DNA of 64,000 nt from Pezicula radicicola. Taxonomy: Eukaryota > Ascomycota > Leotiomycetes > Helotiales > Dermateaceae. Position 1 is the stretch's first letter; each line of letters opens with the position of its first letter. Below, one piece after another: positions 23,083 to 34,504 of this stretch. The stretch spans positions 313,120 to 377,119 of the forward strand of contig PDUO01000024.1 of the NCBI GenBank assembly GCA_003008705.1. Direction: 5' to 3'. The notes under the pieces are model-generated. The model ran no database searches and had not been told where the DNA came from. It worked only from the letters and a program-made list of their open reading frames with translations. The translations under genes were made by a program, and so were the position numbers.

Positions 23083-23915
23083 ATTAGTGGCTTTTAGATA
23101 AGCGAGCGAAGTTTAAGCCGAGTTGGTTGTCACTCTTGGTGGTTTTTGATAGGGGAGCACAGTCGCTGCTGACTGAATGCCATAGATCCTTGAGAGATGA
23201 TTTGGCAACATTTGAAAATGGCTTTAGTATATGCATAAACCTTTAAGGTGTGTTAATGTAGCTAACTAGGTATACATTTGGCAGGTTATTGGTGGCCTTT
23301 AAATAAGCGAGCACTTTTCTCACCAGCTGCTGGTCACATTTGCGAGTGGCTGGGAGCATGAAAATCTCATGCATCATTTTGAATCTACCTTATGTGTATA
23401 CGTTCATGCACACAGATGTAATTTTCTGAAAGTAAGGCTGGGCTGGGTTGCCATTGGTGGCCGTTGAATAAGCGAGCAAAGTTATTCCGGCTTGTCGGAT
23501 ATCGTCCTCGGTGGCGCAAGGAACATATATTGTGTTATTGGTTTCATGGGCTTCTTGATTTTTTAAATTGCATTATTTGTGGAAAGAGCTGTACACCTGG
23601 TAGAGTAGTGTAGAAGCTGTAAGTGATTGGTGGCCTTCAGGTAAGCGAGCAGGGTTTCTGCAGACAGCATGTTATACTTGGGAGGCGTTTGGAGGATGAA
23701 TATTTTGATGCAAATACTTCGGTACTGCCGCAGGTGTATATGCATGGCTGCCTGACTAGGTATTGTACCGGTTTGAAAGTAAGGCTGTGCTAGAGTACCA
23801 TTGGAGGCCTTCGGGATTACGCGAAAGGGGGCTGACCAGCACACACATGTTCTGGGCGTGACCTAGCATCCTCGAATTTTAAGTTGTATTTGATTGGAGG
23901 CCTGCTGAATCTCTT
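23083..23915. repeat. Degenerate tandem repeat array, ~165-205 bp period
   Basis: A motif of the form ATTGGTGGCCTTNANATAAGCGAGC recurs at 23083, 23288, 23453, 23626 and 23800 (spacings 205, 165, 173, 174), with a truncated copy at 23893. Between anchors, further pieces recur, for example GAAAGTAAGGCTG at about 23428 and 23774 and a GTATAYRYNCATGC-like piece. Copies have diverged strongly, so the array is old. No open frame runs through it. Confidence 0.75.
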
Positions 23916-24030
23916 AGTGTAGCCTTCTTGACACCTCAGGGTATAAGATTGGCGACGTTCCCCAAAGTCCAAGCTCTGCTATAACCAACGTTTCGATACA
24001 ATTTCACACCTCATTGAACTGCAGACTTTT

Positions 24031-24130
24031 GCCGCGATTGCGGCTATCAGCGCCTTGGTATAGGCGCACACCAATAGAAGGCGACCTCCGCCTTGGAAGT
24101 CGCGGGTGACCGCTTTTTAAGGTGGTCGCC
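24031..24130. other. Cluster of hairpin-forming inverted repeats
   Basis: Within 100 bp: GCCGC-GATT-GCGGC (24031-24044, short stem), GCGCC...GGCGC (24050-24054 with 24063-24067), and a larger stem GGCGACCTCC (24080-24089) with GGTGGTCGCC (24121-24130, one mismatch) that encloses GCGG-GTGA-CCGC (24102-24113). It lies between the repeat array and the zinc-finger gene. It could be 5' leader structure, an RNA element or protein-binding palindromes. Confidence 0.55.
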
Positions 24131-24403
24131 CGCTAGCAAGCCCCAATCCGCAGCTACTCGTTTTGTCTTGATTGTTATCTTCTTTCAGACAACCCACCCA
24201 CGTTGGAGTACGTTCCCACCCACACACATCTCCAACTTACTTCTAGGCCCAAAATTGAGCTTTCAGTTTCATTCTCTTGGAGGGAACGTAGCTGACAGGT
24301 CTGCAGCCCAAGGTCCTTCTCACATCAGCCACCCCATGTATTAGACACACCCTCTCTGATAGACGTATCTGAGTGTCACCATAGCACTCAGGGAGAAGCT
24401 GCC

Positions 24404-25059
24404 GTGGAACTTCACGATGACAGCCCCGACTCGGTTCGTGGTCGCTCCGAGTCGGTTTCCGAAGCAAGCCAACACGCCGCAGACGAAGGTTCAGTGCGCC
24501 TCCTTTCCTCTCCTCTCGCTTCATCTTTCTCACTCCCTAGCCCTTTATTGGGTGATGGGAGCAACAATAACTCGATGTCGTCCTCCCTCCCCATGGCTAT
24601 ATTACACCCAACAATAAATAAACCGCTTCAGAACAGTCTTCCATCCTTGATGCCATCAAATGCCTCGAGTCCAAGACCTCGTCCTCGGCCGCTGCAACCA
24701 GCTGGCCCGTTCACATGTCCTCGATGCCCAAGGGTCTTTCCAACGCAACAGAAAGCAGAGTGAGTACAACGCATCAAGTCCTAAGAGGTAATAATAATTG
24801 AACCGCTAGTCGTCACCATCAAACCTACAGACACTCTAACCCTTGTGAAGTTCCCGGATGTGGATGGAGTTACGATCTGCCCAAGGATCTCAAGAGACAT
24901 CATGCAACTCAACATAATCCACATTTTCAAGGTCTTCCATGTCCTGTACCCAGTTGTCCCTCACACAATCGCCAGTCTCGAGCCACTTTTAGTCGACCTG
25001 ACTTGTTGAGACGGCATGTCCAGCTGTTTCATCCGGAGTTTGACGTGTCACGGTTGTGA
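24404..25059 (+). CDS. C2H2 zinc finger protein (5' end unresolved)
   Basis: A probable nuclear DNA-binding protein. Exon 24404-24759 (open frame, true start unclear) joins exon 24810-25059 over a 50-nt intron (GTGAGT to CTAG). Three Cys/His clusters are seen: FTCPRCPRVFP with a following HHQTYRH, CEVPGCGWSY with KRHHATQH, and CPVPSC with LLRRHVQLFH. The N-terminal part is Ser/Pro-rich and disordered. The first in-frame ATG is at 24575 (144-aa product), but coding-like sequence (DDSPDSVRGRSESVSEASQ) continues upstream without an ATG, which suggests a further 5' exon before about 24386 that I could not place. Target genes are unknown. Confidence 0.7.
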
Positions 25060-26076
25060 AGTCATGTTATTATAGCCTTTAGCTAAAACCATGCTCGCTA
25101 TCTCAAATTGAAACGTATGCTAAATCCATTTCTCTTTTTCTTTTATAAAAAAACTAATATGTGCAGATAAACGTATTAACCTCTCATCTTTTTAAATGTT
25201 CTCGCCGCGATCACCTTTGGTATATGTCTGCATATACTATTGGGTTAGGACAACCTCGCTATTTTCTTTATCCCGACTGAATATTGGGCAACCAAATACG
25301 TTTATACGTATCCATAGATAGATATAGATATATCTATCTCTATACATATGTATACCTACCCGGTACCTCCTGGCCTTGGTTGGAAACAGTGGCGTTTTTG
25401 ATTCTGTGGGCTTTTTATACATCTGCAATGGTTTATAGTTCTGAATTATTATTGGCACGGTAGAATGCGGTCAGAGACGTAGGGGCAGATGAGTGTTGCA
25501 TTTCGTATTTTTTTTAGAGTAAGAGTCTCAAGTTAAACCTTTTATGGGAGTTGTGGGATATTGCCTTCTAGGCACATACTTTATTCGACATAGTACAATG
25601 CTTAACTAAACCTTCAGTCTCTAAAGCTTTACCTTACAATTTTTAAAGTAACTAGTAATACGTTCTAGCCACCTACACAATTAATAGTAGGGAAAAACTC
25701 TTGATAGAAAAATGACTAAGTGCTATAACTTTGTTTGGTAACTAATGTATACTACAGTTGTATCAACAGTATCTTTGTGTGCTTTCTGTGGTTAGCTGAA
25801 ATAGGGGTATATTGCTCGCTTACAACATCCAAAGTGCAGCATTTGTAACTCTTTAGAGAACTTTTAGACCAAAGCCGTAAGGTACTTCGGAAAGTATGTT
25901 TATATACAGCTCTTTGATTAGCTACCGAGCTCTGTCTGTATATCTATACATAAAGAAGCACTATTGCCAGCCGCTTCTTGTAAAAGCTATGATTTACCCC
26001 CAACGCCTTCCCAATGCCTTTCCCCCATGAATTTCCATATAATACAGCCTAGCAAGTATCAGAACACTACCCGAAT
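25060..26076. other. Convergent AT-rich intergenic region
   Basis: Lies between the 3' ends of the zinc-finger and OCT1 genes. A palindromic GATA-rich microsatellite (AGATAGATATAGATATATCT) is at about 25317-25345. No gene is seen. Confidence 0.55.
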
Positions 26077-28482
26077 CTACAACTTGGCAGATACACGACG
26101 AGGCTTGGCACCCCAGCTACCCACAACAGCCATGGCCTTCTCACCACCATGCTCAACCCTCTCATCGTCTAGCACATTCGCCAACATCTTCCAAGGATCT
26201 TTGGCACCGCCAAACTTTAGTATACTCTCCTTCATTTTCTCACCGTTGGCTCGGTCAAGCGAGGCACCACCTTGGCCACAAGAAAATACAATTTGCCAGA
26301 TGCGCTTCGCTAGGACTCGGTCGAAGAGATAACTATAATATGTACTGCCGTAGCCGTAGAGGTGGCCAAACATTCCTTGCCAGCTTGTCCCGGGCGGGTC
26401 TGCAGGTAGTACACCGTAAGTATTTTGGATATTGAGATACTCTTGCGTGGTGTTGAAGTTACGATCGAGTGGCGCATCACTGTGGTACTTTTGGTCCATC
26501 ATCGAATGGAGGATCTGGCCTTCGACATCGGATCCCTCAAACCGCTTGTCTAGTGCAAGCTTCTCTAATATCATAGTATATGGCAGCGGTTGATCGGTCT
26601 CATAATGTCGGGCAAACAGTTCCAACGATGATTGATCAGGAACAAATGATTCCATTAGGATCGATGGCAACTCAGCAAAGTCTGTGGCACAGCGAGTACC
26701 CGAGACATTCTGCAACGTTGTTCGGCCGATGAAAGAGTGCAGTGCGTGTCCCATCTCATGAAAGAGTGTTAGAACTTCATTAAAGCTTAATAGTGAAGGT
26801 TGCGTTGACTTCGGGTTAATAGTCGCAAAATCGCAGATAAGAGCAATTGTGGGCAATTGCATAAGCTTGCCTGACGACTTGGAGATAGCCATTCCATCAT
26901 TGGCAGCCTCCTCGGGTGAGTGGAAGAGAGGATTGGGGGACGAAGCAGCTTCCTCAATTTCCAAATCTGTGATCTCTCTAGAACAACGTAGAGTGAAATG
27001 AGCTGGATTTGGTGACTTATCGGGACGAGAGAATAAGTCGCAATATAAGACCCCCACATGACCATCAGTTTCCGAAATGATATCCAGACGGCGGACATCG
27101 TGGTTCCATGTCTCGCCTGGCGTAGTTTCACGAGGCACGAAGCGAATTCCATAAAGACGAGTTGCTAGCCTTGAGAAGCCTTGCATTACAGTACCCAAGG
27201 AAAAATAAGACGAAAGGAAATCCGGATTTCGTGACTTGGAACGAGCAGACGACAAAACCTGCGCCATATAATAGTCTTTGTCCCAGGGTTGAAGTGGAGT
27301 CCTGCGAGCGGAGGTATCTGCCAACTTGGCTTTGTAGAGAGTGGCAACTTCCTGTTCCACTACTGGCTTATTGTCCTCCGATAAAGCTTGCAAAAACTGG
27401 TTCACTGACTCGGGATTTTTTGCCATCTTATCCTCCAATGATAAGTGACCCCATGACCCATATCCAGACAGTTTAGCGAGCTCCAAACGTTTGTCCAGCA
27501 AGACAGCAAGAAGATCAAGGGCTTTGGGAGATGCTGTACGACTGGCCATAAAAATTTCTCTCCTTGCGTCTTCATCGTGGACAGTCCTCAAGGCCAACCC
27601 AGCAATTCCACTTACAGTAGGCAACGTGACTCGACCCCGTTGCGTGATCTCCCTGACAGCTGTCGGATCCATTCCCCTCAGCTTACTGCTATCGAATGTC
27701 AGAGTTCGCTTCGCAGGACCCAGGTATTCTGTGAATGCATTTCCAATCTCACTAATCTCCTGGGACAAGCCTACAAATCTATCCCTTTGTGCTTGTGTGA
27801 GATTGATGGCTGATTTCAGGAAATCCCTTCTGAGAATATCTGCCACCCTGACTTCCTCCTCGCTCCAACTCGCCACAACCTCTGGTGTTCTGAGAGCTAC
27901 ACCTAGCTGGTTGAAAAGCCCTGGATTCGTATTGAGAATGTTCATATATTCAAACATTTTCGCGTACGCATTGTTGGCAGCAATTTGAATCTTCCGGTCT
28001 GGATGTGTAGCTCTGATAAAGTCGCAAAGGTCGATCACTCGGCATAGCATATCACTGAGCCTGTCCAAATCCTTAACAATGGCTTTGTATTCTTCCACAG
28101 ATGATGCATTCATGACCTTTTCCACGACCCGCTTTGCATTTTCCAGACTTCGATCCGCGAAATCTCCGAATCCACGAGCATCTCGAAGATACCGATTCTG
28201 GACGAGCCCCTTGTTTGGACCACCATATCCATGACGGGAATTCAGCGAAAAGTCTCTCCAGAAGTCAGGAGAGTCGAATATCCTGCGTAGGATCTTGTCG
28301 TCTTGTCGGGCGCCAGGAGGAGCATTGTCCACAGGGACCGGGCGAGCTTGGAACAGTTGCGAAAGCGCAGTCGCCATACGGCGCCTGGCGGTTTGCTGAA
28401 CGCATTGTCTACAGGTCCATGATTGACCCAGAGCGCTCTTGATCGTGGCTCTGCTTCGTATGCTCCTCGCTAGCAAACTCAT
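26077..28482 (-). CDS. OCT1: Mitochondrial intermediate peptidase
   Basis: Oct1 is a matrix metallopeptidase (M3A, thimet oligopeptidase family) that removes an octapeptide from imported precursors after MPP cleavage. The 801-aa single-exon product begins with a basic mitochondrial presequence (MSLLARSIRSRATIKSALGQ). The zinc site HEMGH is at about residues 575-579 in LTLFHEMGHALHSFIGRT. Other family landmarks are LEDKMAKNPESVNQFLQAL and GYGSTYYSYLFDRVLAKRIW near the C terminus. I chose ATG 28482, which starts the presequence. It is divergent from the MICOS gene, a neighbour that also serves mitochondria. Confidence 0.95.
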   Translation of the reverse strand: MSLLARSIRSRATIKSALGQSWTCRQCVQQTARRRMATALSQLFQARPVPVDNAPPGARQDDKILRRIFDSPDFWRDFSLNSRHGYGGPNKGLVQNRYLRDARGFGDFADRSLENAKRVVEKVMNASSVEEYKAIVKDLDRLSDMLCRVIDLCDFIRATHPDRKIQIAANNAYAKMFEYMNILNTNPGLFNQLGVALRTPEVVASWSEEEVRVADILRRDFLKSAINLTQAQRDRFVGLSQEISEIGNAFTEYLGPAKRTLTFDSSKLRGMDPTAVREITQRGRVTLPTVSGIAGLALRTVHDEDARREIFMASRTASPKALDLLAVLLDKRLELAKLSGYGSWGHLSLEDKMAKNPESVNQFLQALSEDNKPVVEQEVATLYKAKLADTSARRTPLQPWDKDYYMAQVLSSARSKSRNPDFLSSYFSLGTVMQGFSRLATRLYGIRFVPRETTPGETWNHDVRRLDIISETDGHVGVLYCDLFSRPDKSPNPAHFTLRCSREITDLEIEEAASSPNPLFHSPEEAANDGMAISKSSGKLMQLPTIALICDFATINPKSTQPSLLSFNEVLTLFHEMGHALHSFIGRTTLQNVSGTRCATDFAELPSILMESFVPDQSSLELFARHYETDQPLPYTMILEKLALDKRFEGSDVEGQILHSMMDQKYHSDAPLDRNFNTTQEYLNIQNTYGVLPADPPGTSWQGMFGHLYGYGSTYYSYLFDRVLAKRIWQIVFSCGQGGASLDRANGEKMKESILKFGGAKDPWKMLANVLDDERVEHGGEKAMAVVGSWGAKPRRVSAKL

Positions 28483-28744
28483 CACCTGCGTGTTTTGTTG
28501 TCGTTGAGAGTGAGAGTGAGAGGTGGAAGACGAGCATTGCCGAGGATGCTATTCTACAATTATTTTGTGCATGGGCTGATTTATTTTATGCGGATTTATG
28601 TAAGCGTGCACAACTATACAGTAGTACAGTAACTGGGTCTGGGGAACCACCGAACCATCTCAAATTCAAGATCTTAAGCCTTGCGATACCCAACTCAACC
28701 TACAGTACGCGCAATTGAGCCACCACATCGGCTTCGGTTTTAAT

Positions 28745-29574
28745 ATGGCCTCTAGACTGCTACTACGATCTGTAAGACACTTTAAATTTCCAATTGAGTA
28801 TCTACTGATGCATTATAGCGCCTGTCTGCGCCCGTGGCAGCCGGGGCTTTCGCAGCTGGCATAGCTCTCTTCCCAAAGACGACACTCCATGCAGAGGCAC
28901 CAGAGGTTCGTATAGTAATGGCGCACTGTCCCAGATATGTGCTAATACCGCAATAGCCAAAAAAGCCAATTTATGATGACTTCGAAGCAACGCCAGCTCC
29001 TCCTTCGCAAGCGCCCCTCCCACCTGCGAATGGCACCGAATCCAACAAACCTACTTCTCCCACACCTACAGATCGACTAGCTGTCCAGATAGGAAAGACA
29101 CGTCTTTTTCTATACTCGCATGTCTTAGCTGCCGAGAACAAAGTCAATGATATCATGGACAACGTCTTGCACCTGGAGTCGAGCTTCACCAGCACAGTCG
29201 CCTCATTAGCACCACCAAAGGAGTCGGGGGAAAGGTTGATGCCAGGCGCAATCTACGTTCTTGTCGCAGCTATGACCGGAAGCATCATATCAAGAAATAG
29301 AAATATTGTGTTGAGGGCGGCCGTGCCTTTGGCAGTTGGAATTGGTGCCGGATGGGTGGTTCTACCCGTCACAATGAGAAATGTTTCGGACCTTTTGTGG
29401 AAGTACGAGCAGAGGTTCCCAGCAATCGCCGATGGTCATATCAGAACGAGGGAAGGAATCGAGAAGGCTTGGTACATGGCGAGACTACATACTCAGCTTG
29501 CTGTTGACACCGTTGATGAGAAGGTTGGAGCTGTTAGGGAAGCTGCTGAGGGTTGGGTCCGCAAGGGCAAATAA
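28745..29574 (+). CDS. MICOS complex subunit of the Mic26/Mic27 (apolipoprotein O) family
   Basis: Mic26/27 proteins sit in the mitochondrial inner membrane at crista junctions and bind cardiolipin. Exons 28745-28771, 28819-28905 and 28957-29574 encode 243 aa. The start is MASRLLLRS, then a hydrophobic stretch AAGAFAAGIALF, a Pro-rich linker, and the ApoO domain with GKTRLFLYSHVLAAENKVN. A hydrophobic hairpin follows (PGAIYVLVAAMTGSIISRNR, then LAVGIGAGWVVLPVTMRN). The C-terminal part is helical and charged. The two 5' introns are 47 and 51 nt, so the first exon encodes only nine residues. Divergent from OCT1, with 262 bp between starts. Confidence 0.88.
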
Positions 29575-30288
29575 ATGGGCGTCTGTGAGTGGCATATGAT
29601 CACCTTGTACAAAATTCTAGAATTCTTTTGTTACAGACTTAGAATGCTTTTGGGGCTAGGTTGGCTTGTGACCGTTCTTGATAGATCGCGTATATTGATG
29701 CAATATTTTAGGTACAACTGATTCGGCTTTTTTCTTTGTCTCCAGATATTGCCCTGTTTGTCCTTTACAAGGAGGAAAATAAATACAGCAGATTCAAAGC
29801 CAAATCGCAGCCTAGGTTAAGCACCCCGCAGAATAGCTAAAAGTTGCTTTTCCGAGCAGCTAGTGTGCTTACGTATTGGTAGCAATAAGTTTAGAGTTAA
29901 CTTTATTCCCTTCTTTCAAGATACTGCATGCCACCTTCTTACTTAGTACGAATCCAGCAGTTATTCGTACTTGTCAGAGGCCATCATCCGCACTATGTGT
30001 GAAACTACTTGAGAGAGCATAATTTACGTGAAGACATCCGTAAATGGCAAATGAAGCCGTAAGCACTATGCTACTAGAACAAACGAGCCCCGCGATTAGT
30101 ATCTTGTGGATAGTAAACACAGTCAGAGAAAACAGGCAGTATGCGCCAAGTTTATAGGTTTCGACCTAACAAGCTCCCTTGCATGATGTTGGGTGTTCCT
30201 TCTCTTTTCGGGAAAAGCATCTATAAAAACCCCTCCTGCTCACAGATTTCCTCAGTCAACTATTAGTTGCCCTAAGCAGACTTTCAGA
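29575..30288. promoter_or_regulatory. GMC oxidoreductase upstream region
   Basis: A 714-bp spacer between same-strand genes. A TATA-like CTATAAAAACCCC lies at about 30221-30233, some 55-65 bp before the next start codon. No further gene is seen. Confidence 0.55.
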
Positions 30289-32432
30289 ATGGCCTCGATG
30301 GAAGATCTTCCAGCTCTTTGCTCCCTCGAGACTTTCCTCTCACACCAGTATGACTTCGTCATCGTCGGTGGAGGCACTGCAGGTCTGGTCGTTGCAGCAC
30401 GCCTGACAGAGGATCCCAACATCCGCGTTGGTGTTTTGGAAGCTGGACAAGCACTTATTAATGATCCTATGATCATGACTCCTATAATGTACTCAAAAGC
30501 CATTGGAGACCCAAAGTACGATTGGCTACACAGGACTACAGAGCAGCATGCCACCGACGGCAATAGCATGGACTGGCCGAGGGGGAAATGCTTGGGAGGG
30601 AGCAGTGCTATCAACTACCAGATGTAAGTTACAATTCCAGAGTGAGATATGTCCCATTGTGGTAGCCGGTGGAGAATGATAACGGTATCTGTTGACTTTG
30701 AGTGTGTCGACCCAAGCCCATGATTCACTATGTGGCAAATAAAACTGAGTGAGATATACTGATGCGGCGGACACAGGTATGTACGTGGACAAGCATCGGA
30801 CTATGATGACTGGGCCAAGCTAGGTAATACAGGTTGGAGCTTTAAAGACCTCCTTCCGTATTTCAAGAAACACGAACACTTTGACGACCCAAAGGACTAC
30901 GCAACGAAGCCCAACATCCCACTGGAAACTAAGTACGATGCTGATTTCCATGGCAAGGACGGACCAATCCATACCAGCTTCAGCGTATGGAGGCCACCGC
31001 AAGAACGTGAATGGATCGCAGCTTCCACCAAGCTGGGAAAAAACATGGGAAGTCCAATGAACGCGTGGAGTGGTGACCATCTTGGAACGCTACATTCTCT
31101 TAGCACTATTGATCGAAGCAATGGACCAGCTAATGGCACGAGAAGTTATGCAACATCTGGGTATCTGATCCCAAATGCTGGACGTCCAAATCTTCATGTC
31201 CTGACGGAAGCCCTTGTCTCGAAGATGATCGTATCACCTGGTGGCACAGCAACTAGTGTGGAATTTATCCACTCAGGGAATTCTCACAGTATCCAGGTTA
31301 CAAAAGAAGTCATCCTCAGCGCCGGCGTTATCAAATCACCCCAGGTCCTGGAATTATCCGGGGTTGGGAATCCTGCCGTTCTTTCTAAAGCAGGCGTTGA
31401 CTGTGTAGTCGAGAATTTGCAGGTCGGTGAGCATCTGCAGGATCATTCAGGATCAATTTTTGCGTATGAACTCGTTCAGGGAGAGGAGACTTTGGATTCG
31501 CTGCAAGATCCGGTTGCTCTGCAGGCTGCTATTGACGAGTATACGAACAATAGAAGCGGGTAAGTGAATTTGAGCACAGAAAGGGATGGCGGAGTCGTGA
31601 CTCTTGAGTAACTCACTTACTCATCTCTACCTTCTTTGGGAGGAGGGTGTTCTTTTTTCTCTTGTCAAAAGATGTACTAACAATTTCCAGACCGCTCTCA
31701 AGCGGCGGTGCCGCTATAGGGTTCGCAAGTTTCGCCGATCTCTCAACGGAACAAGAGATTTCAAACATCAGAAGCATGATCAAAGAATCCGGTGCTCTCG
31801 AGCAAGAAGCAAGGAATATCGTCGCAGATGGGCTTGCCCTACCCACCGATGGCAGTGTTCAAATCGTTCTTCTTCCAATTAGCGCCAATGCAGAAGCCGT
31901 TGGCGACCAAAAGAAGCTCCTTGAGCCACCTCCAGAACAAGTGGGAAAGCAAGGCCTGACACTAGCTTCCTGTATAGCGCGACCTCTTTCAGTAGGCACT
32001 TGCCATATCAAGAGCAAAAACCCACATGACGATCCTTCCATCGATCCAGCTTACCTTACTCATCAAGCCGACGTCGAAGTCATGATAAAAGGCCTGCGTC
32101 TCATTGAGAAAATGGTCTCAACTTCTCCTTTCAAAGAGAAAATCAAGCGTCGCTACGCCCCTGATGATTCTGTGGATCTAAGCGATCACGCTGCAATAGA
32201 GAAATGGGTTAGAGGCCATTGTGGAACGGAATATCATCCCATTGGAAGTGTTTGTATGGGGAAGAAGGGTATAGGTGCTTGTGATGAAAGATTGAAGGTT
32301 TATGGGTGTAAGAATGTTAGGGTTGTTGATGCTAGTATTATTCCGTTGCATGTTAGTGGGAATATTGTTGCTACTGTTTATGCACTTGCTGAGAAGGGGG
32401 CAGATTTGATTAAGGAGGATTGGGGATTGTGA
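30289..32432 (+). CDS. GMC family FAD oxidoreductase
   Basis: A glucose-methanol-choline oxidoreductase that would oxidise an alcohol with FAD. Exons 30289-30623, 30777-31559 and 31691-32432 encode 619 aa. The introns (153 and 131 nt) both have GTAAGT donors. The FAD-binding start is YDFVIVGGGTAGLVVAARL, followed by GKCLGGSSAINYQMYVRGQ (GMC signature). The C-terminal part carries GTEYHPIGSVCMG with the catalytic-region His, and VVDASIIPLHVSGNIVATVYA. No signal peptide is present (MASMEDLPAL), so the enzyme is probably intracellular, unlike secreted aryl-alcohol oxidases. Substrate (choline, aryl alcohol, sugar) cannot be told from sequence. Confidence 0.9.
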
Positions 32433-33502
32433 TTACGAGGAGGTTTGGTTGCTGGCTATGATATCGAAAATAGAGCTATAAAATGAAACCTTATAGTTAT
32501 TGTATCGTCGAGTACGTTTCTAACTCTCATGAAAAAGTGCATCAGCACTATCTTGGCAAATTAAGCGACTAAGGAGGAGTCCATTTTCCTCACAGTTCTC
32601 TTAGTACATTTCACACCAATCCAATGATTTAATTGCAGGCGCCTGCTTACCATCCTTATCGTCAAGTGGTGCTAATATTTCTCATGTCACCGGGATGCTT
32701 GGCGTTGCAATGCATGCATATGATGACAGCGTTTGCCTTTTAAGGCAAATGATAAATCTCTTGGTATTAAAGAATTACGTGTCACGCTTGGCATTTTAGG
32801 ACTTGTGGCCCAATCCACTGATGGTATCTTGGAAAGAGTGTTTCGTTGAGCTGGTTAAAAGGGTGCTGATAAAATTTTGAAAAGTTTCACACAGTCTACG
32901 GCAATTTTAGAAGAGATTGGTAGCATCTTCAACAGGCTGAAGAATATATTGGTGTGTGCCCTTATATTTCTTTTCCTCTTATGTGGACGTCGTGAGGAAC
33001 TTGAGGTTTTGCCTATCGGTAGGAGAAGGATTCAGGTAAGCACTAAGCAGTCGAGTCCATAGATACATTGGTTGCAGAAGAGAGACTTCTTCTCGCGTAA
33101 TAAAGGGGTATTTTGTCTTGGCAAACTAATTGCCACTAGAACGATTCAGTATAGGAGCACATTCAAAATTACATTATCTTGACTGTTGCCTTACTATTGT
33201 CCCTTTAAGTCTGTATGTCTTTTTGATATATGGAGATCCCCCATCCCTTAGCAGCTAAATTACTTGAAAGAATTCGACAGTTAACAATTCAAACGGTCGG
33301 TACGAGTAACTCAGTGGAAGAATATCATCTCAAAATCTCTGCTGTATAAAGAATTTGACCTACCCACGCTTTCTAAGTGACAATTTTACCTTTAGTTGCA
33401 AACGATCAAAGGATAAGATCTATTAAACAGTTCAGAGTTATCACACATTTTCCACAGTTTCAACCCCAAAATGCTGCCCAAACCAACCAGTCCTACAACC
33501 AA
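32433..33502. other. Convergent intergenic region
   Basis: AT-rich stretch between the 3' ends of the GMC and hydrolase genes. Short frames such as one at 32877-33062 contain a hydrophobic run but no ATG start or known domain. No gene called. Confidence 0.55.
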
Positions 33503-34504
33503 TCATTCCCCATCTTCTTCAAACCCCTTTAAAACCTCTAAAATCCACCTTACCTCACCAACAATAACCTCCGGTTGCATCAACATAACATGATGCCCCG
33601 ACTCCCTAGCATGAACCAACCTCCCCCTGCCCACCTCACACAAAAGCAACTGTTCCTCCTGCAAAGCTAACTCCTCATCCTCCATGTCCACCCACCTCTC
33701 AAAAATCTCCCTCTGTTCCACCGTCCCATTTCCCTTCTCAACAGCCGCATCAAGAAGAAGTCTACATTCCTTATTATTCTCAGCCTTAACAACACTAACA
33801 GGAAATTTCCCCATCGGTTTCTTATCAAATTGTTTCTTCTTAGCAAGGACATCCGAACTTGTAAAATACCCTTTCATCTCACCACTAGAACCCTCGTTCC
33901 ATTTTTTCTGTTCTTCATCACTGCCTTTTCGGTCGACAGCAGCCCATTCTTCTGCAGTTAATTTATGTTTCTTTTCCATACCTCGAATAGCATTCCAATC
34001 TAATCCCTCCATTAACGGATCAAAAACCGTATGTAAACCCTCCGGTCGCACTTTATAGCTGTTTTCCGTATTGGCATCTACGAATATCAAACCGACTACT
34101 CCCTCTCCTCCACTCCCAACCAGATCCAAAAACTCACGAGCAAGAATTCCACCGTAGGAATGTGCGATTACTATGAAAGGTCCCTTAATCCCAGCAACAT
34201 CTAGCAGTTTTTTCAACTCTAGAGCGGTGTTTTCTGCTGAGTGTGGAATGGGGGAGATATCGCTAGAGCCGAGTCCTGAACGGTCGTAGCTGTACACTCT
34301 CGTGAAAGAGGAGAGAAGACGGGAGATAGCGCACCAGTGGATACTGGACTCGCCGAGTCCGGCTTCGATTAGGATTGCTGGTTCTCCGGGTTGGCTGGGT
34401 GGGCCGGCTGCATGGAGGTAGAGATTATGGGTTTGTAAAGACACAAGAGAGCCCCCAGTATGGGTTTTCCAGTCTATGGATGGGTTGGTCGGAGGTTGTG
34501 ACAT
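33503..34504 (-). CDS. Alpha/beta hydrolase fold protein
   Basis: A 333-aa single-exon serine hydrolase. The nucleophile elbow AHSYGG places Ser116; the oxyanion region is LIEAGLGESSIHW, and YSYDRSGLGSSD is the usual strand-loop after it. A lid-like, Lys/Glu-rich insert spans about residues 165-245. The likely catalytic His is in ARESGHHVML near residue 310. The candidate acid is not certain. No signal peptide or membrane span, so cytosolic. Substrate is unknown; it resembles proline iminopeptidase and esterase-like members of the fold. Confidence 0.85.
   Translation of the reverse strand: MSQPPTNPSIDWKTHTGGSLVSLQTHNLYLHAAGPPSQPGEPAILIEAGLGESSIHWCAISRLLSSFTRVYSYDRSGLGSSDISPIPHSAENTALELKKLLDVAGIKGPFIVIAHSYGGILAREFLDLVGSGGEGVVGLIFVDANTENSYKVRPEGLHTVFDPLMEGLDWNAIRGMEKKHKLTAEEWAAVDRKGSDEEQKKWNEGSSGEMKGYFTSSDVLAKKKQFDKKPMGKFPVSVVKAENNKECRLLLDAAVEKGNGTVEQREIFERWVDMEDEELALQEEQLLLCEVGRGRLVHARESGHHVMLMQPEVIVGEVRWILEVLKGFEEDGE

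Noticed and set aside
25317..25345. GATA-rich palindrome
   Set aside because: Simple microsatellite in a 3' flank; not enough to argue for a functional site.
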